A DNA stretch of 64,000 nucleotides from Ruania albidiflava DSM 18029 (GCF_000421225.1 NZ_ATWL01000010.1:1-64000), one strand, 5' to 3'. Positions 9,801 through 19,003 are shown, counted from the stretch's first letter. Notes: generated by a model not told the origin, from the sequence alone. A program made the numbers and translations.

Positions 9801-10123
9801 TCGGTGTGCGCACCTGGGGAGGTGTGGTCGGCATCGACGGCCGGTTCGACCTGGTGGACGGCACCTCGGTGACCCAGCCGCGGTACGCCACCTGGTTGGC
9901 CGGCAAGGGCTGGGGTGTGGAGAACTACGGGGTGGACCCGGACATCGAGGTGGCGCACACCCCGGCGGACCTGTTCGCCGAGGACGACCCGCAGCTCGAC
10001 CGGGCGATCGCCGAGGCGCTGGCGGCGCTGGAGGACGCGCCTGCAACGACTCCACCCCCACTGCCGGAACCCAAGGTCCGCCAACCCTCGCAGGACCGGT
10101 CACCTGCGCCCGGTCCTTCGTGA
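6839..10123 (+). CDS. tri: tricorn protease homologue (S41-type peptidase)
   Basis: This large cytoplasmic self-compartmentalising peptidase degrades peptides released by upstream proteases. The 1094-residue product has the tricorn layout. Two beta-propellers occupy about residues 1-650 (repeated motifs such as PRFSPDGRHLAF and PRFSPDGRYLLW). A helical mixed domain follows, then a PDZ domain (about 760-860), then the C-terminal tail-specific protease fold with RYNRGGHTS and NEYSGSDGDI, which holds the presumed nucleophilic Ser. The GTG start at 6839 has TAGCGT (6827..6832) exactly 6 nt upstream, a leaderless arrangement. No peptidase or proteasome genes adjoin it. Confidence 0.93.
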   Translation: MTSAYLRDPDVRADLLTFVAADDVWLAPTTGGRAWRLTRDAAPARTPRFSPDGRHLAFISYADGHPEVRLADVDTGQSRRLTWWAGQTTLLLGWADASTLLVATNAGEASIRHTVVRSLRTDGTWQRLRIGAAGGLAVRADGAMALSTYNARPPAHWKRYRGGTASRLWLDADGTRDWQRLLPTETAALVDPLWLGDSLAFVSDRAARFPDRADEQANLWLWETPGLGEPRQLTHQGPEEGYVRSATTDGTRITWHSRGQIWLLEDLEAQPRRLELTLPATDPAPVALEPTEHLEAFAPDHTGTASTVSWRGKTFHLTHRDGPARALVADSGVRTREPVALGRTGRVALATDAEGADALEIHSTDGTAPPRRLLAGRLGRVLHLAADPAGERLAVVSHDGWLRLVGVADDGAAPSVRDVTRSGRGEVLGPRFSPDGRYLLWSEPTGTEGQAHRILILDTRGGHEPVALTSGQFHDRCPAVTDDGKFVVFLSDRTLDPQYDTQAFDLSFTGATRPWLIPIAADEPAPFGPSVTGWAPPAAKATTDKGETAPAPGSSAVTSPDLDAQDAEQRITPFPVPSAGYRDLRVAAGGVLWIRCAEEVGVLGTRRAGVTGDAATDSLQRWSLADRSVSTIVDKVDSYAVSGDGQQLVVRHEKAVTLTPATRKPEEKDPAVVSIDLSRLRFELDPAAEWRQMFAETTRLMAENFWRADTDGVDLAAVTDRWRPVVEQVRSHDDLVDVLWETVAELNTSHAYVLPADPPGNADRRLGLLGADLVPTEAGWQIERILPGESSDPGARSPLLAAGVGARPGDLVVAVDGAPVDPVAGPARHLVGAADKPVELTLRTGGTDRRVVVVPLADEEALRYQDWVRSRREYTRERSGGRLGYLHVPDMMSAGWAQLHRDLRWASRAEGVIADVRYNRGGHTSQLVVAKLAARVVGWSLARHEDHPATYPDSAPRGPVVLVANEYSGSDGDIVNAAAQALGVGPVVGVRTWGGVVGIDGRFDLVDGTSVTQPRYATWLAGKGWGVENYGVDPDIEVAHTPADLFAEDDPQLDRAIAEALAALEDAPATTPPPLPEPKVRQPSQDRSPAPGPS

Positions 10124-10193
10124 CCTTGCCGGCGAGGCTTTGTGTGACCTGGACTACCTGCGGTCGGTCTGCGGTGACATCTGTCCGCCCGTC

Positions 10194-10212
10194 GTTGTAG
10201 GAACCCTACAAC
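10194..10212. promoter_or_regulatory. perfect palindromic operator upstream of acyl-CoA carboxylase alpha gene
   Basis: GTTGTAGGAACCCTACAAC is a perfect 8-3-8 inverted repeat. It is the stronger copy of the site at 973..991 in front of the beta-subunit gene. It lies 161 bp upstream of the alpha-subunit ATG, in a 250-bp spacer. That spacer also holds the -10-like sequence TACTAG/TAGCGT near 10292..10300, so the operator is upstream of the likely promoter. The binding protein is unknown. Confidence 0.65.
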
Positions 10213-10373
10213 TCGCAGCGTGTGAGGTTGCCAGGCTGAACAGACTTGTCTGGCACCCGGTGCGGTGGTTGGGCGGGAAGGGTGTTGCGGTACTAGCGTG
10301 AACTGACGCCGGTGCGTCACCACCCGGGTCCACCCCAGCACCGGGCGGCCCCAGTGAGATTCGAGGAGAGTGC

Positions 10374-12203
10374 ATGTCGACGAGCGCGGCGCCGCAACCA
10401 GCCCTCACCCCCGTGCGCAAAGTGCTCATCGCCAACCGCGGCGAGATCGCCGTACGGATCGTGCGCGCCTGCCGGGACGCCGGCATCGCATCCGTGAGCA
10501 TCTACGCCGACCCGGACCGGGAGGCGCTGCACGCGGCGCTGGCCGACGAGGCCTACGCGCTGCACGGCTCCCGCGCCGCCGAGACCTACCTGGACATCGC
10601 CAAGGTCCTCGACGTGGCCCGCCGCTCCGGTGCGGACGCTGTGCACCCCGGTTACGGGTTCCTCGCCGAGAACGCGGAGTTCGCCCGTGCGGTGATCGGC
10701 GCCGGGCTCACCTGGGTGGGTCCGCCTCCGGAGGCGATCGACGCGCTCGGGGACAAGGTCAGCGCCCGACACATCGCCGAGCGCGCCGGTGCACCGCTGG
10801 TGGCGGGCACCGCCGACCCGGTCACCGGTGCCGAGGAGGTGCACGCCTTCGCCGCCGAGCACGGGCTGCCGGTGGCGATCAAGGCCGCCTTCGGCGGTGG
10901 CGGGCGCGGGTTGAAGGTGGCCCGCAGCACCGAGGAGATCGACTCGCTGTACGAGTCGGCCGTACGGGAGGCCACGGCAGCCTTCGGCCGCGGCGAGTGC
11001 TTCGTGGAACGGTTCCTGGACCGGCCCCGGCACGTGGAGACCCAGTGCCTGGCCGACGACCACGGCACCGTGGTGGTCGTCTCCACCCGGGACTGCTCGC
11101 TGCAGCGGCGGCACCAGAAGCTCGTGGAGGAGGCACCGGCGCCGTTCCTCACCAAGGAGCAGGACGCCCAGCTGCGGGAGGCGTCCAAGGCGATCCTGGC
11201 CGAGGCTGGCTACCGCGGTGCGGGCACCTGCGAGTTCCTCATCGGCGCTGACGGCACCATCTCCTTCCTGGAGGTGAACACCCGGCTGCAGGTGGAGCAC
11301 TGCGTGACCGAGGAGATCTCCGGTATCGACCTGGTGCGCGAGCAGTTCCGGATCGCTGCCGGTGAGCCGCTCGGCTACGAGGAGGTCACCACCCGCGGTC
11401 ACTCGATCGAGTTCCGGATGAACGGGGAGGACCCGCACCGCAGCTTCCTGCCCTCCCCCGGCACGATCAGCACGCTGCGCTGGCCGGGCGGGCCTGGTGT
11501 GCGGGTGGACTCCGGGGTGAGCGCCGGGGACGTCATCTCCGGGGCGTTCGACTCGATGCTGGCGAAGGTGATCATCACCGGCGCGACCCGCGAGGAGGCG
11601 ATCCAGCGGGCCCGACGGGCGATGGCCGAGACCGAGGTCACCGGGATCCCCACAGTGCTGCCGTTCTTCCGCGCCGTGCTCGACGATGCGGACTTCACCG
11701 CCTCCGCCGGCGAGGACTTCGCCGTGTACACCACCTGGATCGAGAGCGAGTTCGCCGACCGGCTCGCTTCCCGGGCCGACGGTGTGGCTGCGCCTGCTCC
11801 GGCCAGCCCACCTGCCCCAGCCGAGGAGGAGGCGGTCGAGCGGGTGGTGGTCGAGGTCGGCGGGAAGCGGCTGGAGGTCGTGCTGCCGGCCGGGCTGAGC
11901 GTCGGCGGTGGGTCGGCCCGCAAGCCGAAGAACAAGCCTTCACGCCGCAACGGGCACCGGGCGGCTGCGGGTGCCTCCGGCGGGAACGCGCTCGCCTCAC
12001 CGATGCAGGGCACGATCGTCAAGGTGGCGGTCGAGGACGGTGAGCTGATCGCCGAGGGTGACCTGGTGGTGGTGCTGGAGGCGATGAAGATGGAGCAGCC
12101 GCTGGTGGCGCACCGCACCGGGCGCATCCACGGGCTGGCCGCTGCCGTCGGGGAGACGGTCAGCGCGGGGACGGTGATCTGCCAGATCGACGCGGAGGCC
12201 TGA
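10374..12203 (+). CDS. bccA: acyl-CoA carboxylase alpha subunit (biotin carboxylase plus biotin carrier domain)
   Basis: This subunit carboxylates its own biotin with ATP and bicarbonate, then hands the carboxyl to the beta subunit. The 609-residue protein opens with the biotin carboxylase N domain ([20 protein letters not shown]). The ATP-grasp domain contains [11 protein letters not shown] and [15 protein letters not shown] Lys/Arg-rich linker (about 515-535) precedes a C-terminal biotinyl domain with the biotin site EAMKMEQPL near residue 570. The ATG start has a GAGGAG ribosome site. With the beta and epsilon genes it would form the long-type actinobacterial carboxylase modified by BirA. 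Shared upstream palindromes suggest co-regulation. Confidence 0.95.
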   Translation: MSTSAAPQPALTPVRKVLIANRGEIAVRIVRACRDAGIASVSIYADPDREALHAALADEAYALHGSRAAETYLDIAKVLDVARRSGADAVHPGYGFLAENAEFARAVIGAGLTWVGPPPEAIDALGDKVSARHIAERAGAPLVAGTADPVTGAEEVHAFAAEHGLPVAIKAAFGGGGRGLKVARSTEEIDSLYESAVREATAAFGRGECFVERFLDRPRHVETQCLADDHGTVVVVSTRDCSLQRRHQKLVEEAPAPFLTKEQDAQLREASKAILAEAGYRGAGTCEFLIGADGTISFLEVNTRLQVEHCVTEEISGIDLVREQFRIAAGEPLGYEEVTTRGHSIEFRMNGEDPHRSFLPSPGTISTLRWPGGPGVRVDSGVSAGDVISGAFDSMLAKVIITGATREEAIQRARRAMAETEVTGIPTVLPFFRAVLDDADFTASAGEDFAVYTTWIESEFADRLASRADGVAAPAPASPPAPAEEEAVERVVVEVGGKRLEVVLPAGLSVGGGSARKPKNKPSRRNGHRAAAGASGGNALASPMQGTIVKVAVEDGELIAEGDLVVVLEAMKMEQPLVAHRTGRIHGLAAAVGETVSAGTVICQIDAEA

Positions 12204-12291
12204 CCGGTCTGCTCGCGGCGCCCACCGCTGCCTGACACCCTGACCGACCCGCCTCTGGGTGTGTCGCTGAGTGACCGGCGATACTGACGGC

Positions 12292-13542
12292 ATGCGTATT
12301 GCTCTGCTGGCGGCCGGGAGCCGCGGCGACTACCTGCCTCTGCTCGCCGTGGGACAGAGTCTGGTCGCTCGCGGCCACGAGATCGGGGTGACCGCCACCA
12401 GCGAGTTCGCCGACCTGGTGCAGGACTCCGGGCTGCAGGTGGAACCGGTGGACGTGGACGCGATGGCCCTGTACCACCGGGGCCTCGCCGAGCACGGCGC
12501 AGCGCCGTCGTTCGCCGCCCAGGCTGCGCGGTTGCAGCGTCTCGGTGAGCAGATGGCTCCGGCCGTGGCAGCGACGATGCGGGAGGTGTGGCCGCGCTAC
12601 CACGCTGTGGTCGCCACGGCGATGAGCACCTCGTGGGCCGGGCTGGCGAGCATAGGCGACCCGCGGCCCCTGGTGCAGCTGATGTTCGTGCCGGTGGTGC
12701 CCTCGATCCGCGGCGACATGAGCATGTTCTCCACCCGGCCCGGCCGCTCGCTGGCCAACCTCACCACGGGACTGCGCGCCACCGCCTCAGCGATGCGGCT
12801 GGTCCGCCCGAGTCCTGCCCAGCTGGACCGGTTCGGCCTGTCCCGCAGGGACGGGTGGCAGATCGTCCGCCGGATCATGACCGCACCGGTGGTGGTGGCG
12901 AACACACCTGTGGTGATCGCCGCGGGCCGGGTCGGCGGCCGACGGCTGCGGCCGGTGGGCTACCCGTTCTACGACCGCCTCGGTGCACAGCTGCCGCGGC
13001 CGGTGGTCGAGTTCCTGGCGACGGGTCCACCACCGGTGTACGTGGGCCTGGGCTCGCACATGCTGCCGCAGATGCGCACCGGGGTGCAGCACGCCGTGCA
13101 GGCCGCCCGGGAGGCCGGGTTCCGGGTGGTCCTCCAGCATGGCTCCGGAGCGGAGCAGGAGGTGCCGGCTGGCGACGACCTGCTCGTCATCGACGCCGCC
13201 CCGCACGAGCTGCTCTTCGGCCAGGTGGCGGCGGTGGTGCACCACGGCGGGGCCGGCACCGTCGCGCAGGCGCTCCGGGCCGGCGCACCTCAGGTCGTGG
13301 TCCCGGTGATGGTGGACCAGCCGTTCTTCGCCCGCCGCGTGCATGAGCTCGGAGTCGCCGGCCCGCCGGTGCCGCTGCCCGAGGCCGCCGGTCCGGACGG
13401 CACGGCGGCGATCCGTGCCGCGCTCGCTGCAGCACTGACCGAACCCACGCATGCTCGTGCGGCGGTGCTCGCCGATCGTCTGCGCCGCGAGGACGGGGCC
13501 ACCGGCGCCGCCGAGGAGATCGAACGCATCCTCGGCGCCTGA
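12292..13542 (+). CDS. GT1/MGT-type glycosyltransferase
   Basis: This 416-residue glycosyltransferase of the GT-B fold belongs to the UDP-glucuronosyl/macrolide glycosyltransferase group and would move a sugar from a nucleotide donor onto a small molecule or lipid. The N-terminal half has MRIALLAAGSRGDYLPLLAV, the acceptor side. The C-terminal half has the donor-binding signature VHHGGAGTVAQALRAGAPQ followed by VPVMVDQPFFARRV. The frame extends upstream to 12271, but ATG 12292 has GATACT (12280..12285) 6 nt before it and begins the conserved first strand. No biosynthetic cluster surrounds it, so the acceptor is unknown. Confidence 0.85.
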   Translation: MRIALLAAGSRGDYLPLLAVGQSLVARGHEIGVTATSEFADLVQDSGLQVEPVDVDAMALYHRGLAEHGAAPSFAAQAARLQRLGEQMAPAVAATMREVWPRYHAVVATAMSTSWAGLASIGDPRPLVQLMFVPVVPSIRGDMSMFSTRPGRSLANLTTGLRATASAMRLVRPSPAQLDRFGLSRRDGWQIVRRIMTAPVVVANTPVVIAAGRVGGRRLRPVGYPFYDRLGAQLPRPVVEFLATGPPPVYVGLGSHMLPQMRTGVQHAVQAAREAGFRVVLQHGSGAEQEVPAGDDLLVIDAAPHELLFGQVAAVVHHGGAGTVAQALRAGAPQVVVPVMVDQPFFARRVHELGVAGPPVPLPEAAGPDGTAAIRAALAAALTEPTHARAAVLADRLRREDGATGAAEEIERILGA

Positions 13543-13665
13543 GGTCTCCGGGATGCGGTGGCGGCACAGCGATCTGCTGGTCACCGCCAACCTGGCACAG
13601 AGCCGGGCAGACGTGTACGTCGCACGCTTGGGCTACTACCCCCGGTGTGCGGATACGGTGAGGTG

Positions 13666-14541
13666 GTGGACGGGGAGGAATGGGTCGAGTGCCGGTGCGG
13701 GATGCGGCACTGGGGTGCCTACGGGGCGGCCGGTCTGCTGCTCCTGGATAGCGTCCCGGCCCGTCAGGTCGTGCTGCAGCACCGGGCGAGCTGGACACAC
13801 TTCGGCGACTCCTGGGGGATCCCCGGCGGGGCCCGGCACGCTGGTGAGGACGCCACCGCCGGCGCGTTGCGCGAGGCCGAGGAGGAGGCTGGGATCGCCG
13901 CCGAGCACGTGCAGGTGCTGGCAAGTCGCGTCCTGCAGCACCCGGACTGGAGCTACACGACCGTGCTCGCCCGGGTGGCCGGGCCGGTGCGGCCGCGCGT
14001 CACCGACAAGGAGAGTGCGCAGATCGAGTGGGTGGGCATCGACCAGGTCACCGACCTGCCGCTGCTGCCGGCGTTCGCCGATGCCTGGCCCGAGCTCACC
14101 CCGATGGCCGCCACCACCGCCGTCCTGGTGGTGGACGCCGCGAACGTGGTCGGCTCCCGGCCGGACGGGTGGTGGCGGGACCGCGCTGGTGCCACCGAGC
14201 GGCTGCTGCACCAGCTCGAGGACCTCGCCCGCCGTGGCGTGCCGGCAGAGCTGCTCGGCCTACCCGGCGACCGGTGGTGGCCGCACGTCGTGCTGGTGAC
14301 CGAAGGGCAGGCCCGCACGGTGACCGCGGTGGAGGGGGGCCGGGTGGAAGTGGTCGCCGCCGAGCGGGACGGCGACAGCAGGATCGTCGCCGAGGCCGCC
14401 GAGCGCGCCCACGGCCCGGGCACCCGCGCGGTGGCCGTGGTCACCGCTGACCGGGAGCTCGGCCGCCGGGTGGAGGACACAGGTGCGCACCGGCTCGGTC
14501 CCCGGCTGCTGCTGGACCTGCTCGATACGCTGACCGACTGA
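13666..14541 (+). CDS. NUDIX hydrolase fused to a NYN/PIN-like nuclease domain
   Basis: This is a two-domain cytoplasmic protein of about 291 residues. The N-terminal part is a NUDIX hydrolase whose box fits G-x5-E-x7-RE-x2-EE-x-G (GARHAGEDATAGALREAE and the following EEAG), so it should cleave a nucleoside diphosphate linked to some group. From about residue 150, VLVVDAANVVGSRPDGWW opens a second domain that ends VVTADRELGRRVED. This pattern of a first-strand Asp and a late TxDxxL acidic cluster is typical of NYN/PIN-like RNases. GTG 13666 was chosen because TACGGT (13654..13659) lies 6 nt before it. Substrates of both domains are unknown. Confidence 0.78.
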   Translation: MDGEEWVECRCGMRHWGAYGAAGLLLLDSVPARQVVLQHRASWTHFGDSWGIPGGARHAGEDATAGALREAEEEAGIAAEHVQVLASRVLQHPDWSYTTVLARVAGPVRPRVTDKESAQIEWVGIDQVTDLPLLPAFADAWPELTPMAATTAVLVVDAANVVGSRPDGWWRDRAGATERLLHQLEDLARRGVPAELLGLPGDRWWPHVVLVTEGQARTVTAVEGGRVEVVAAERDGDSRIVAEAAERAHGPGTRAVAVVTADRELGRRVEDTGAHRLGPRLLLDLLDTLTD

Positions 14542-14553
14542 GCGGCTGCGCAC

Positions 14554-15234
14554 TCAGTCGGTCACGCGCACCGCACCGCTGGCGGCGTCCACCAGCACGT
14601 CCACGTCGTCGCCGCCGGACCGGACCACCTCCACCTCGTAGCGCATCGCACCGTCCTCCCACTCGAGCTTCCAGGCCCGCACACGTCCGTCCACCTCGGC
14701 GGTCGCCAGCTCCATCGCCCGCTCCGGTGTCATCGGGTCGGTGGCATCGACGGCGCGTTCCTGGTCGTCGCCGGAGTCCTGCTCGTGGTCCAGCACCTCG
14801 CCGGTGTCGGCGTCGATCTCCACGTCGTGGTCGGTGCCGCCGGCCAGGGTCTCGATGGTCCACACCCACGCGTCGTAGTGGCGGGAGAACTCCAGCTCGA
14901 TCGTGAACACCACCTCTTCGGCCCCGGTCTCCTCCGCGGAGATCTGCAGTGCCCGGGCCACGTCGACGGCGAAGTTCGCCTCTCGCAAATCGGCGTCCGG
15001 GGGCATGCTGGTCTCCTGGGTGTCGCCCGAGCCGCTGGTCTCTTCCGCACTGGAGGTCTGGTCCTCGGCGGTGGCCTCCGCAGCGGACTCCTCCGTCGCC
15101 GTGCCCTCCTCCTCACCGCCCACTACGAGCGGGTCATCGGTCGAGGTCGGCGGATCCTCACCACCGCCGCAGCCGACCAGACCGAGTGCCAGCCCGGATG
15201 CCAGTAGTACCCTCGCCGCGGTCCTCGACCACAT
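14554..15234 (-). CDS. PepSY-domain lipoprotein
   Basis: This predicted exported lipoprotein of 226 residues has a signal peptide ending in the lipobox LVGC (Cys near residue 22). An acidic, Thr/Ser/Glu-rich linker (about residues 25-78) is followed by two PepSY-like modules. The first contains VVFTIELEFSRHYDAWVWTI and D-A-D-T-G-E-V-L-D. The second contains AMELATAEVDGRVRAW and VDAASGAVRVTD. PepSY domains often inhibit peptidases or sense at the cell surface; no partner is obvious here. A GGGAGGAG ribosome site lies 7 nt before the ATG. The gene is convergent with the NUDIX gene and divergent from dapD. Confidence 0.82.
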   Translation of the reverse strand: MWSRTAARVLLASGLALGLVGCGGGEDPPTSTDDPLVVGGEEEGTATEESAAEATAEDQTSSAEETSGSGDTQETSMPPDADLREANFAVDVARALQISAEETGAEEVVFTIELEFSRHYDAWVWTIETLAGGTDHDVEIDADTGEVLDHEQDSGDDQERAVDATDPMTPERAMELATAEVDGRVRAWKLEWEDGAMRYEVEVVRSGGDDVDVLVDAASGAVRVTD

Positions 15235-15374
15235 CGACGCACTCCTCCCGGTGGGCGTACCACCCAGACTATGCCGACGAGGCGCACGGCACCAGTCCAG
15301 CGGCCACAGGGCACCAGCAACCGCGACAGCCGGATCCCGCGGCTGCTGCCCGGGTGGGCACGTAGGCTACTCCT

Positions 15375-16331
15375 ATGACCGCACGCACCGCTTGGGGTAT
15401 CGGTCTGGCGACCGTCACCGACGACGACCAGACGCTGGACGTCTGGTTCCCACGTCCCGCGCTCGGCGCCCCGCCGCCGGAGGCGACCGGGCCCTATGGT
15501 GTGCCCGCCGACCTCGCCTCCCTCGCCGGCAACGACCGGGCACGGCGCACCCGGCAGGTGGTGCGGCACCTGACCATCGACCTCGATGCCACCCCGGTCG
15601 ATGCCGCGGACGCCTACCTGCGCCTGCACCTGCTCTCCCACCGTCTGGTCCAGCCGAACACGATCAACCTGGACGGTCTGTTCAGCGTGCTGCCGAACGT
15701 GGTGTGGACCTCGGCTGGACCGTGCGCCGTCGACGGCTTCGAGCAGACCCGGCTCGCACTGCGGGTGGCCGCCAAGGGGGCACCGGTGCACGTGTTCGGC
15801 GTCGACCGGTTCCCCCGGATGACCAGCTACGTGCTGCCCAGCGGGGTGCGGATCGCGAACGCTGACCGGGTACGGCTGGGTGCCTACCTGTCCGAGGGCA
15901 CCACGGTGATGCACGAAGGCTTCGTGAACTACAACGCCGGCACGCTCGGGGCAGCGATGGTGGAGGGCCGCATCTCCCAGGGGGTGTTGGTCGGTGACGG
16001 GTCGGACATCGGCGGTGGCGCCTCGATCATGGGCACCCTCTCCGGCGGCGGCAGCCACCGGGTGGCCATCGGCCGACGCTGCCTGCTCGGTGCGAACGCA
16101 GGGGTAGGCATCTCCCTGGGCGACGACTGCGTGGTGGAGGCGGGGCTGTACGTGACCGCCGGGACCAAGGTGAGCGTGATCGGCGGCGGCCAGCCGCAGG
16201 TGGTCAACGCCCGTGAGCTCTCCGGGCGCGCGAACCTGCTGTTCCGGCGGAACTCGGTCTCCGGGGCGGTGGAGGCGATCACCCGCACCGGCGACGACGT
16301 GATGCTGCGCACCGACCTGCATGCCCAGTAG
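15375..16331 (+). CDS. dapD: 2,3,4,5-tetrahydropyridine-2,6-dicarboxylate N-succinyltransferase
   Basis: DapD transfers succinyl from succinyl-CoA to tetrahydrodipicolinate in the succinylase branch of lysine and meso-diaminopimelate synthesis. The 318-residue product has the actinobacterial DapD form. An N-terminal domain is followed by a left-handed parallel beta-helix of hexapeptide repeats (about residues 160-290: [56 protein letters not shown]). The ATG start has TAGGCT (15363..15368) exactly 6 nt upstream, indicating a leaderless transcript. The next step of the pathway, DapC, is encoded 4 kb away on the other strand. Confidence 0.95.
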   Translation: MTARTAWGIGLATVTDDDQTLDVWFPRPALGAPPPEATGPYGVPADLASLAGNDRARRTRQVVRHLTIDLDATPVDAADAYLRLHLLSHRLVQPNTINLDGLFSVLPNVVWTSAGPCAVDGFEQTRLALRVAAKGAPVHVFGVDRFPRMTSYVLPSGVRIANADRVRLGAYLSEGTTVMHEGFVNYNAGTLGAAMVEGRISQGVLVGDGSDIGGGASIMGTLSGGGSHRVAIGRRCLLGANAGVGISLGDDCVVEAGLYVTAGTKVSVIGGGQPQVVNARELSGRANLLFRRNSVSGAVEAITRTGDDVMLRTDLHAQ

Positions 16332-17214
16332 CCGGCCCCGCCGGCCAGGCCGCACCCTGGCCACCCTGATCGTGGTGGCCCTGCTGGTGGCCGGTGGCCT
16401 GCTGGCCTGGAACAAGGTGACCGGCGCCGAGCGTTCGTTCACCGCCCGGTGCGTGGCCGGCACGGACGGTGATGCCGCAGCCCTGACCCTGGAGCAGTCC
16501 GACATCGCGGCGCTCATCGGAGCCATCGCGCTGGAACGGGAGCTGCCGGCACGGGCGTTGACGATCGCGATCGCCACGGCGATGCAGGAGTCGCGGCTGC
16601 GGAACCTGGACTACGGCGACCGGGACTCGTTGGGGGTGTTCCAGCAACGGCCCTCCCAGGACTGGGGCACCGCTGAGCAGGTGATGGACCCCTACTACGC
16701 CACGAACGCGTTCTTCGACGTGCTGGTCACGATCGAGGGCTACCGGGACCTGGAGGTCACCGATGCAGCACAACGGGTGCAGCGGTCGGCGTTCCCGAAC
16801 GCCTACGCCCAGCACGAGTCGCTGGCGCGGCTGTTCGCCTCGGCGATGAGCGGCTACTCCCCCGGCACGCTCACCTGCCGGCTGCCTGCTGTGGACCCGG
16901 AGACGGCCAGCGGGCTCGGGGACCGCTTGGTCGAGCGGCTCGCCCTGGACCTGCCCAGCCTGGCTGCCCAGGCGGACAGCGAACGCTGGGTGATCTCCGC
17001 CGTCGCCCTGGGTGCGGGGGACCGGCACGCGGAGCGGATGGGCTGGGCGGTGGCCACCTGGGTGCTGATGACTGCGGAGCACACGGGTGCCTCCGTGGTG
17101 ACCGTCAACGGGCAGGTCTGGCAGCGGGCCGACGGCGCGGAGGCATCCTGGCGGCCGCTGGCCGAGGGTGAGCCGGGGTATGACGACGCTGCCGGCGTGG
17201 TCGGCGTGCGCTGA
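16321..17214 (+). CDS. membrane-anchored lysozyme-fold protein of unknown function
   Basis: The 297-residue protein has one N-terminal membrane anchor (about residues 13-30, [18 protein letters not shown]) and an extracytoplasmic body. The segment [20 protein letters not shown] followed by [15 protein letters not shown] resembles the E-x-x-G/Q-Q-R core of lytic-transglycosylase-like proteins common in actinomycetes, where the Glu of MQES would be the candidate catalytic residue. Cell-wall binding or cleavage is inferred from this resemblance only. The gene overlaps the dapD stop by 11 nt and is probably co-transcribed with it, linking a wall-precursor enzyme to a wall-located protein. Confidence 0.7.
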   Translation: MPSSRPRRPGRTLATLIVVALLVAGGLLAWNKVTGAERSFTARCVAGTDGDAAALTLEQSDIAALIGAIALERELPARALTIAIATAMQESRLRNLDYGDRDSLGVFQQRPSQDWGTAEQVMDPYYATNAFFDVLVTIEGYRDLEVTDAAQRVQRSAFPNAYAQHESLARLFASAMSGYSPGTLTCRLPAVDPETASGLGDRLVERLALDLPSLAAQADSERWVISAVALGAGDRHAERMGWAVATWVLMTAEHTGASVVTVNGQVWQRADGAEASWRPLAEGEPGYDDAAGVVGVR

Positions 17215-17247
17215 GCGCCTGCACCGGTCACCCCTGCGGGAGGACGG

Positions 17248-17679
17248 TTACAGGTCCTGGCAGCTGTGGACGATCGCGGTGAGCGTCTCCTCGATCAGCG
17301 CCGCGTCCAAGCTCTGCGTCCCGGTCAGGAGGTCACCGCTGTGCGTACGGAGCTCGGCGTAGGTGTCGTCGGCGGCCGCTGCAGCCTGGGCATGCCCGCT
17401 GACCGCAAGCACCTGCCAGTGCACCGGCCCGTCGACGTCGATGACGGCATCCGGGTCGAAGTCCTCGGTCAGTGACGAGGCGTAGTCGCAGGCGAGCCTC
17501 AGGTCGGCGTCGACTCCGGGATCGTCCGCGCCACCACCGAGGATGCTGCCGACGAACCCGCCGACGACCAGTCCGACCGCTGCCCCGATCGCACCGGGCA
17601 GCAGCAGGGTGCGCGTCCGGCTACCACGCTGCGGTTCCTCTGCCTGCGGCCCTGGCACTGCGCCGCCGCCAGGAGGCAT
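17248..17679 (-). CDS. hypothetical single-pass membrane protein
   Basis: The family is not recognised. The 143-residue product has a Pro/Gly-rich N-terminus, one glycine-rich transmembrane segment (about residues 28-48, PGAIGAAVGLVVGGFVGSIL) and a soluble acidic domain. That domain has two Cys residues, one near the start (LACDYASSL) and one at the end (HSCQDL), that could pair outside the cell. The gene lies between a convergent neighbour on the plus strand and gltA on the same strand, 28 nt downstream. A regulatory or surface role cannot be deduced. Confidence 0.6.
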   Translation of the reverse strand: MPPGGGAVPGPQAEEPQRGSRTRTLLLPGAIGAAVGLVVGGFVGSILGGGADDPGVDADLRLACDYASSLTEDFDPDAVIDVDGPVHWQVLAVSGHAQAAAAADDTYAELRTHSGDLLTGTQSLDAALIEETLTAIVHSCQDL

Positions 17680-17707
17680 CGAAGATGCTCATAGTCAGGG
17701 CCCGGTC

Positions 17708-19003
17708 TCAGCGCTCGTCGACGGCCACGTAGTCGCGGGCGGCGTACCCGGTGTACACCTGGCGCGGGCGGCCGATCTTTGTGGCCGGGTCGTTGATCAT
17801 CTCCCGCCACTGCGCGATCCAGCCGGGGGTGCGGCCGACGGCGAACAGCGGGGTGAACATGTTCGTCGGGAAGCCCATCGCCTTGTAGATCAGGCCGGTG
17901 TAGAAGTCCACGTTCGGGTACAGCTTGCGCTCGATGAAGTAGTCGTCGGAGAGGGCGATCTCCTCCAGGCGCATCGCGATGTCGAGCAGGTCGTCGCGCT
18001 TGCCGAGCTTGTTCAGCACGCTGTCGGCAACCTTCTTCACGATGGCGGCCCGCGGGTCGTAGTTCTTGTACACCCGGTGCCCGAAGCCCATCAGGCGCAC
18101 ACCCTTCTCCTTGTTCTTCACCCGGTTCATGAACGTGTCCACGTCGTCGTCGCTGGCGTGGATGTCGTTCAGCATGGCCAGCACCGCCTCGTTCGCACCA
18201 CCGTGCAACGGGCCGGAGAGCGCGCCGATACCGGCGGCCACCGAGGCGTAGATGTTCGCCTGCGCCGAGCCGACGATCCGCACTGTGGAGGCAGAGCAGT
18301 TCTGCTCGTGGTCGGCATGCAGGATGAGCAGCAGGTTCAGGGCGTTGACCAGCTCCGGGTCCACCTCGTGGTCGCCGCCGTTGGCGAAGCTCATCCGGAG
18401 GAAGTCCGGCACGTAGCCCAGGGACTGGTCCGGGCCGATCATCTCCTGGCCGCGGGAGTGCCGGAAGGCGTAGGCAGTCATCGTGGGCAGCTTCGCCAGC
18501 AGCAGCGCGGTGGCCAGCTCCACCGCGTCGGTGTCGAACGGGTCGGTGCTCTCCGGGTAGTAGCCCGGGATCGCCGAGACTGCCGAGGTGAGCACCGCCA
18601 TCGGGTGCGCTGACTCCGGGAACGCGCCGATGAGTGCCTTGAAGTTGTCGTGCAGGTGGGTGTGCCGTTCGATCCGCTCGGTGAACGCGGACAGCTGCTC
18701 AGCGGTGGGCAGCTCCCCCTTGATCAGCAGGTAGGCCACCTCGAGGAAGGAGGACTTCTCCGCGAGCTGCTCGATCGGGTAGCCGCGGTAGCGCAGGATA
18801 CCGGCCGCACCGTCGATGTAGGTGATCTTCGACTCGCAGCTGGCGGTGTTCACGAACCCGGAGTCGAGGGTGACCAGACCGGTCTCCTTGAGCAGCTGGG
18901 AGATGTCGACACCATCGTTACCCTCCACCGCAGGGACTCGAGCGAACTCGAGCTGGTGGTCGTCCACCGTGAACGTGGCGGGGGTGAGCGCGGCGTCGGA
19001 CAT
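17708..19003 (-). CDS. gltA: citrate synthase
   Basis: This enzyme condenses acetyl-CoA and oxaloacetate to citrate, the entry to the TCA cycle. The 431-residue product is a type II (hexameric, Gram-negative-like) citrate synthase with an N-terminal beta domain and the catalytic helical domain. The active-site signatures are LILHADHEQNCSASTVR (His), GPLHGGANEAVL (His) and the later VDFYTGLIYKAMG (Asp). The ATG has a GAGGAAGGGA ribosome site. A candidate promoter is listed at 19081..19109. Monomeric isocitrate dehydrogenase is also encoded in this window, but aconitase is not. Confidence 0.96.
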   Translation of the reverse strand: MSDAALTPATFTVDDHQLEFARVPAVEGNDGVDISQLLKETGLVTLDSGFVNTASCESKITYIDGAAGILRYRGYPIEQLAEKSSFLEVAYLLIKGELPTAEQLSAFTERIERHTHLHDNFKALIGAFPESAHPMAVLTSAVSAIPGYYPESTDPFDTDAVELATALLLAKLPTMTAYAFRHSRGQEMIGPDQSLGYVPDFLRMSFANGGDHEVDPELVNALNLLLILHADHEQNCSASTVRIVGSAQANIYASVAAGIGALSGPLHGGANEAVLAMLNDIHASDDDVDTFMNRVKNKEKGVRLMGFGHRVYKNYDPRAAIVKKVADSVLNKLGKRDDLLDIAMRLEEIALSDDYFIERKLYPNVDFYTGLIYKAMGFPTNMFTPLFAVGRTPGWIAQWREMINDPATKIGRPRQVYTGYAARDYVAVDER

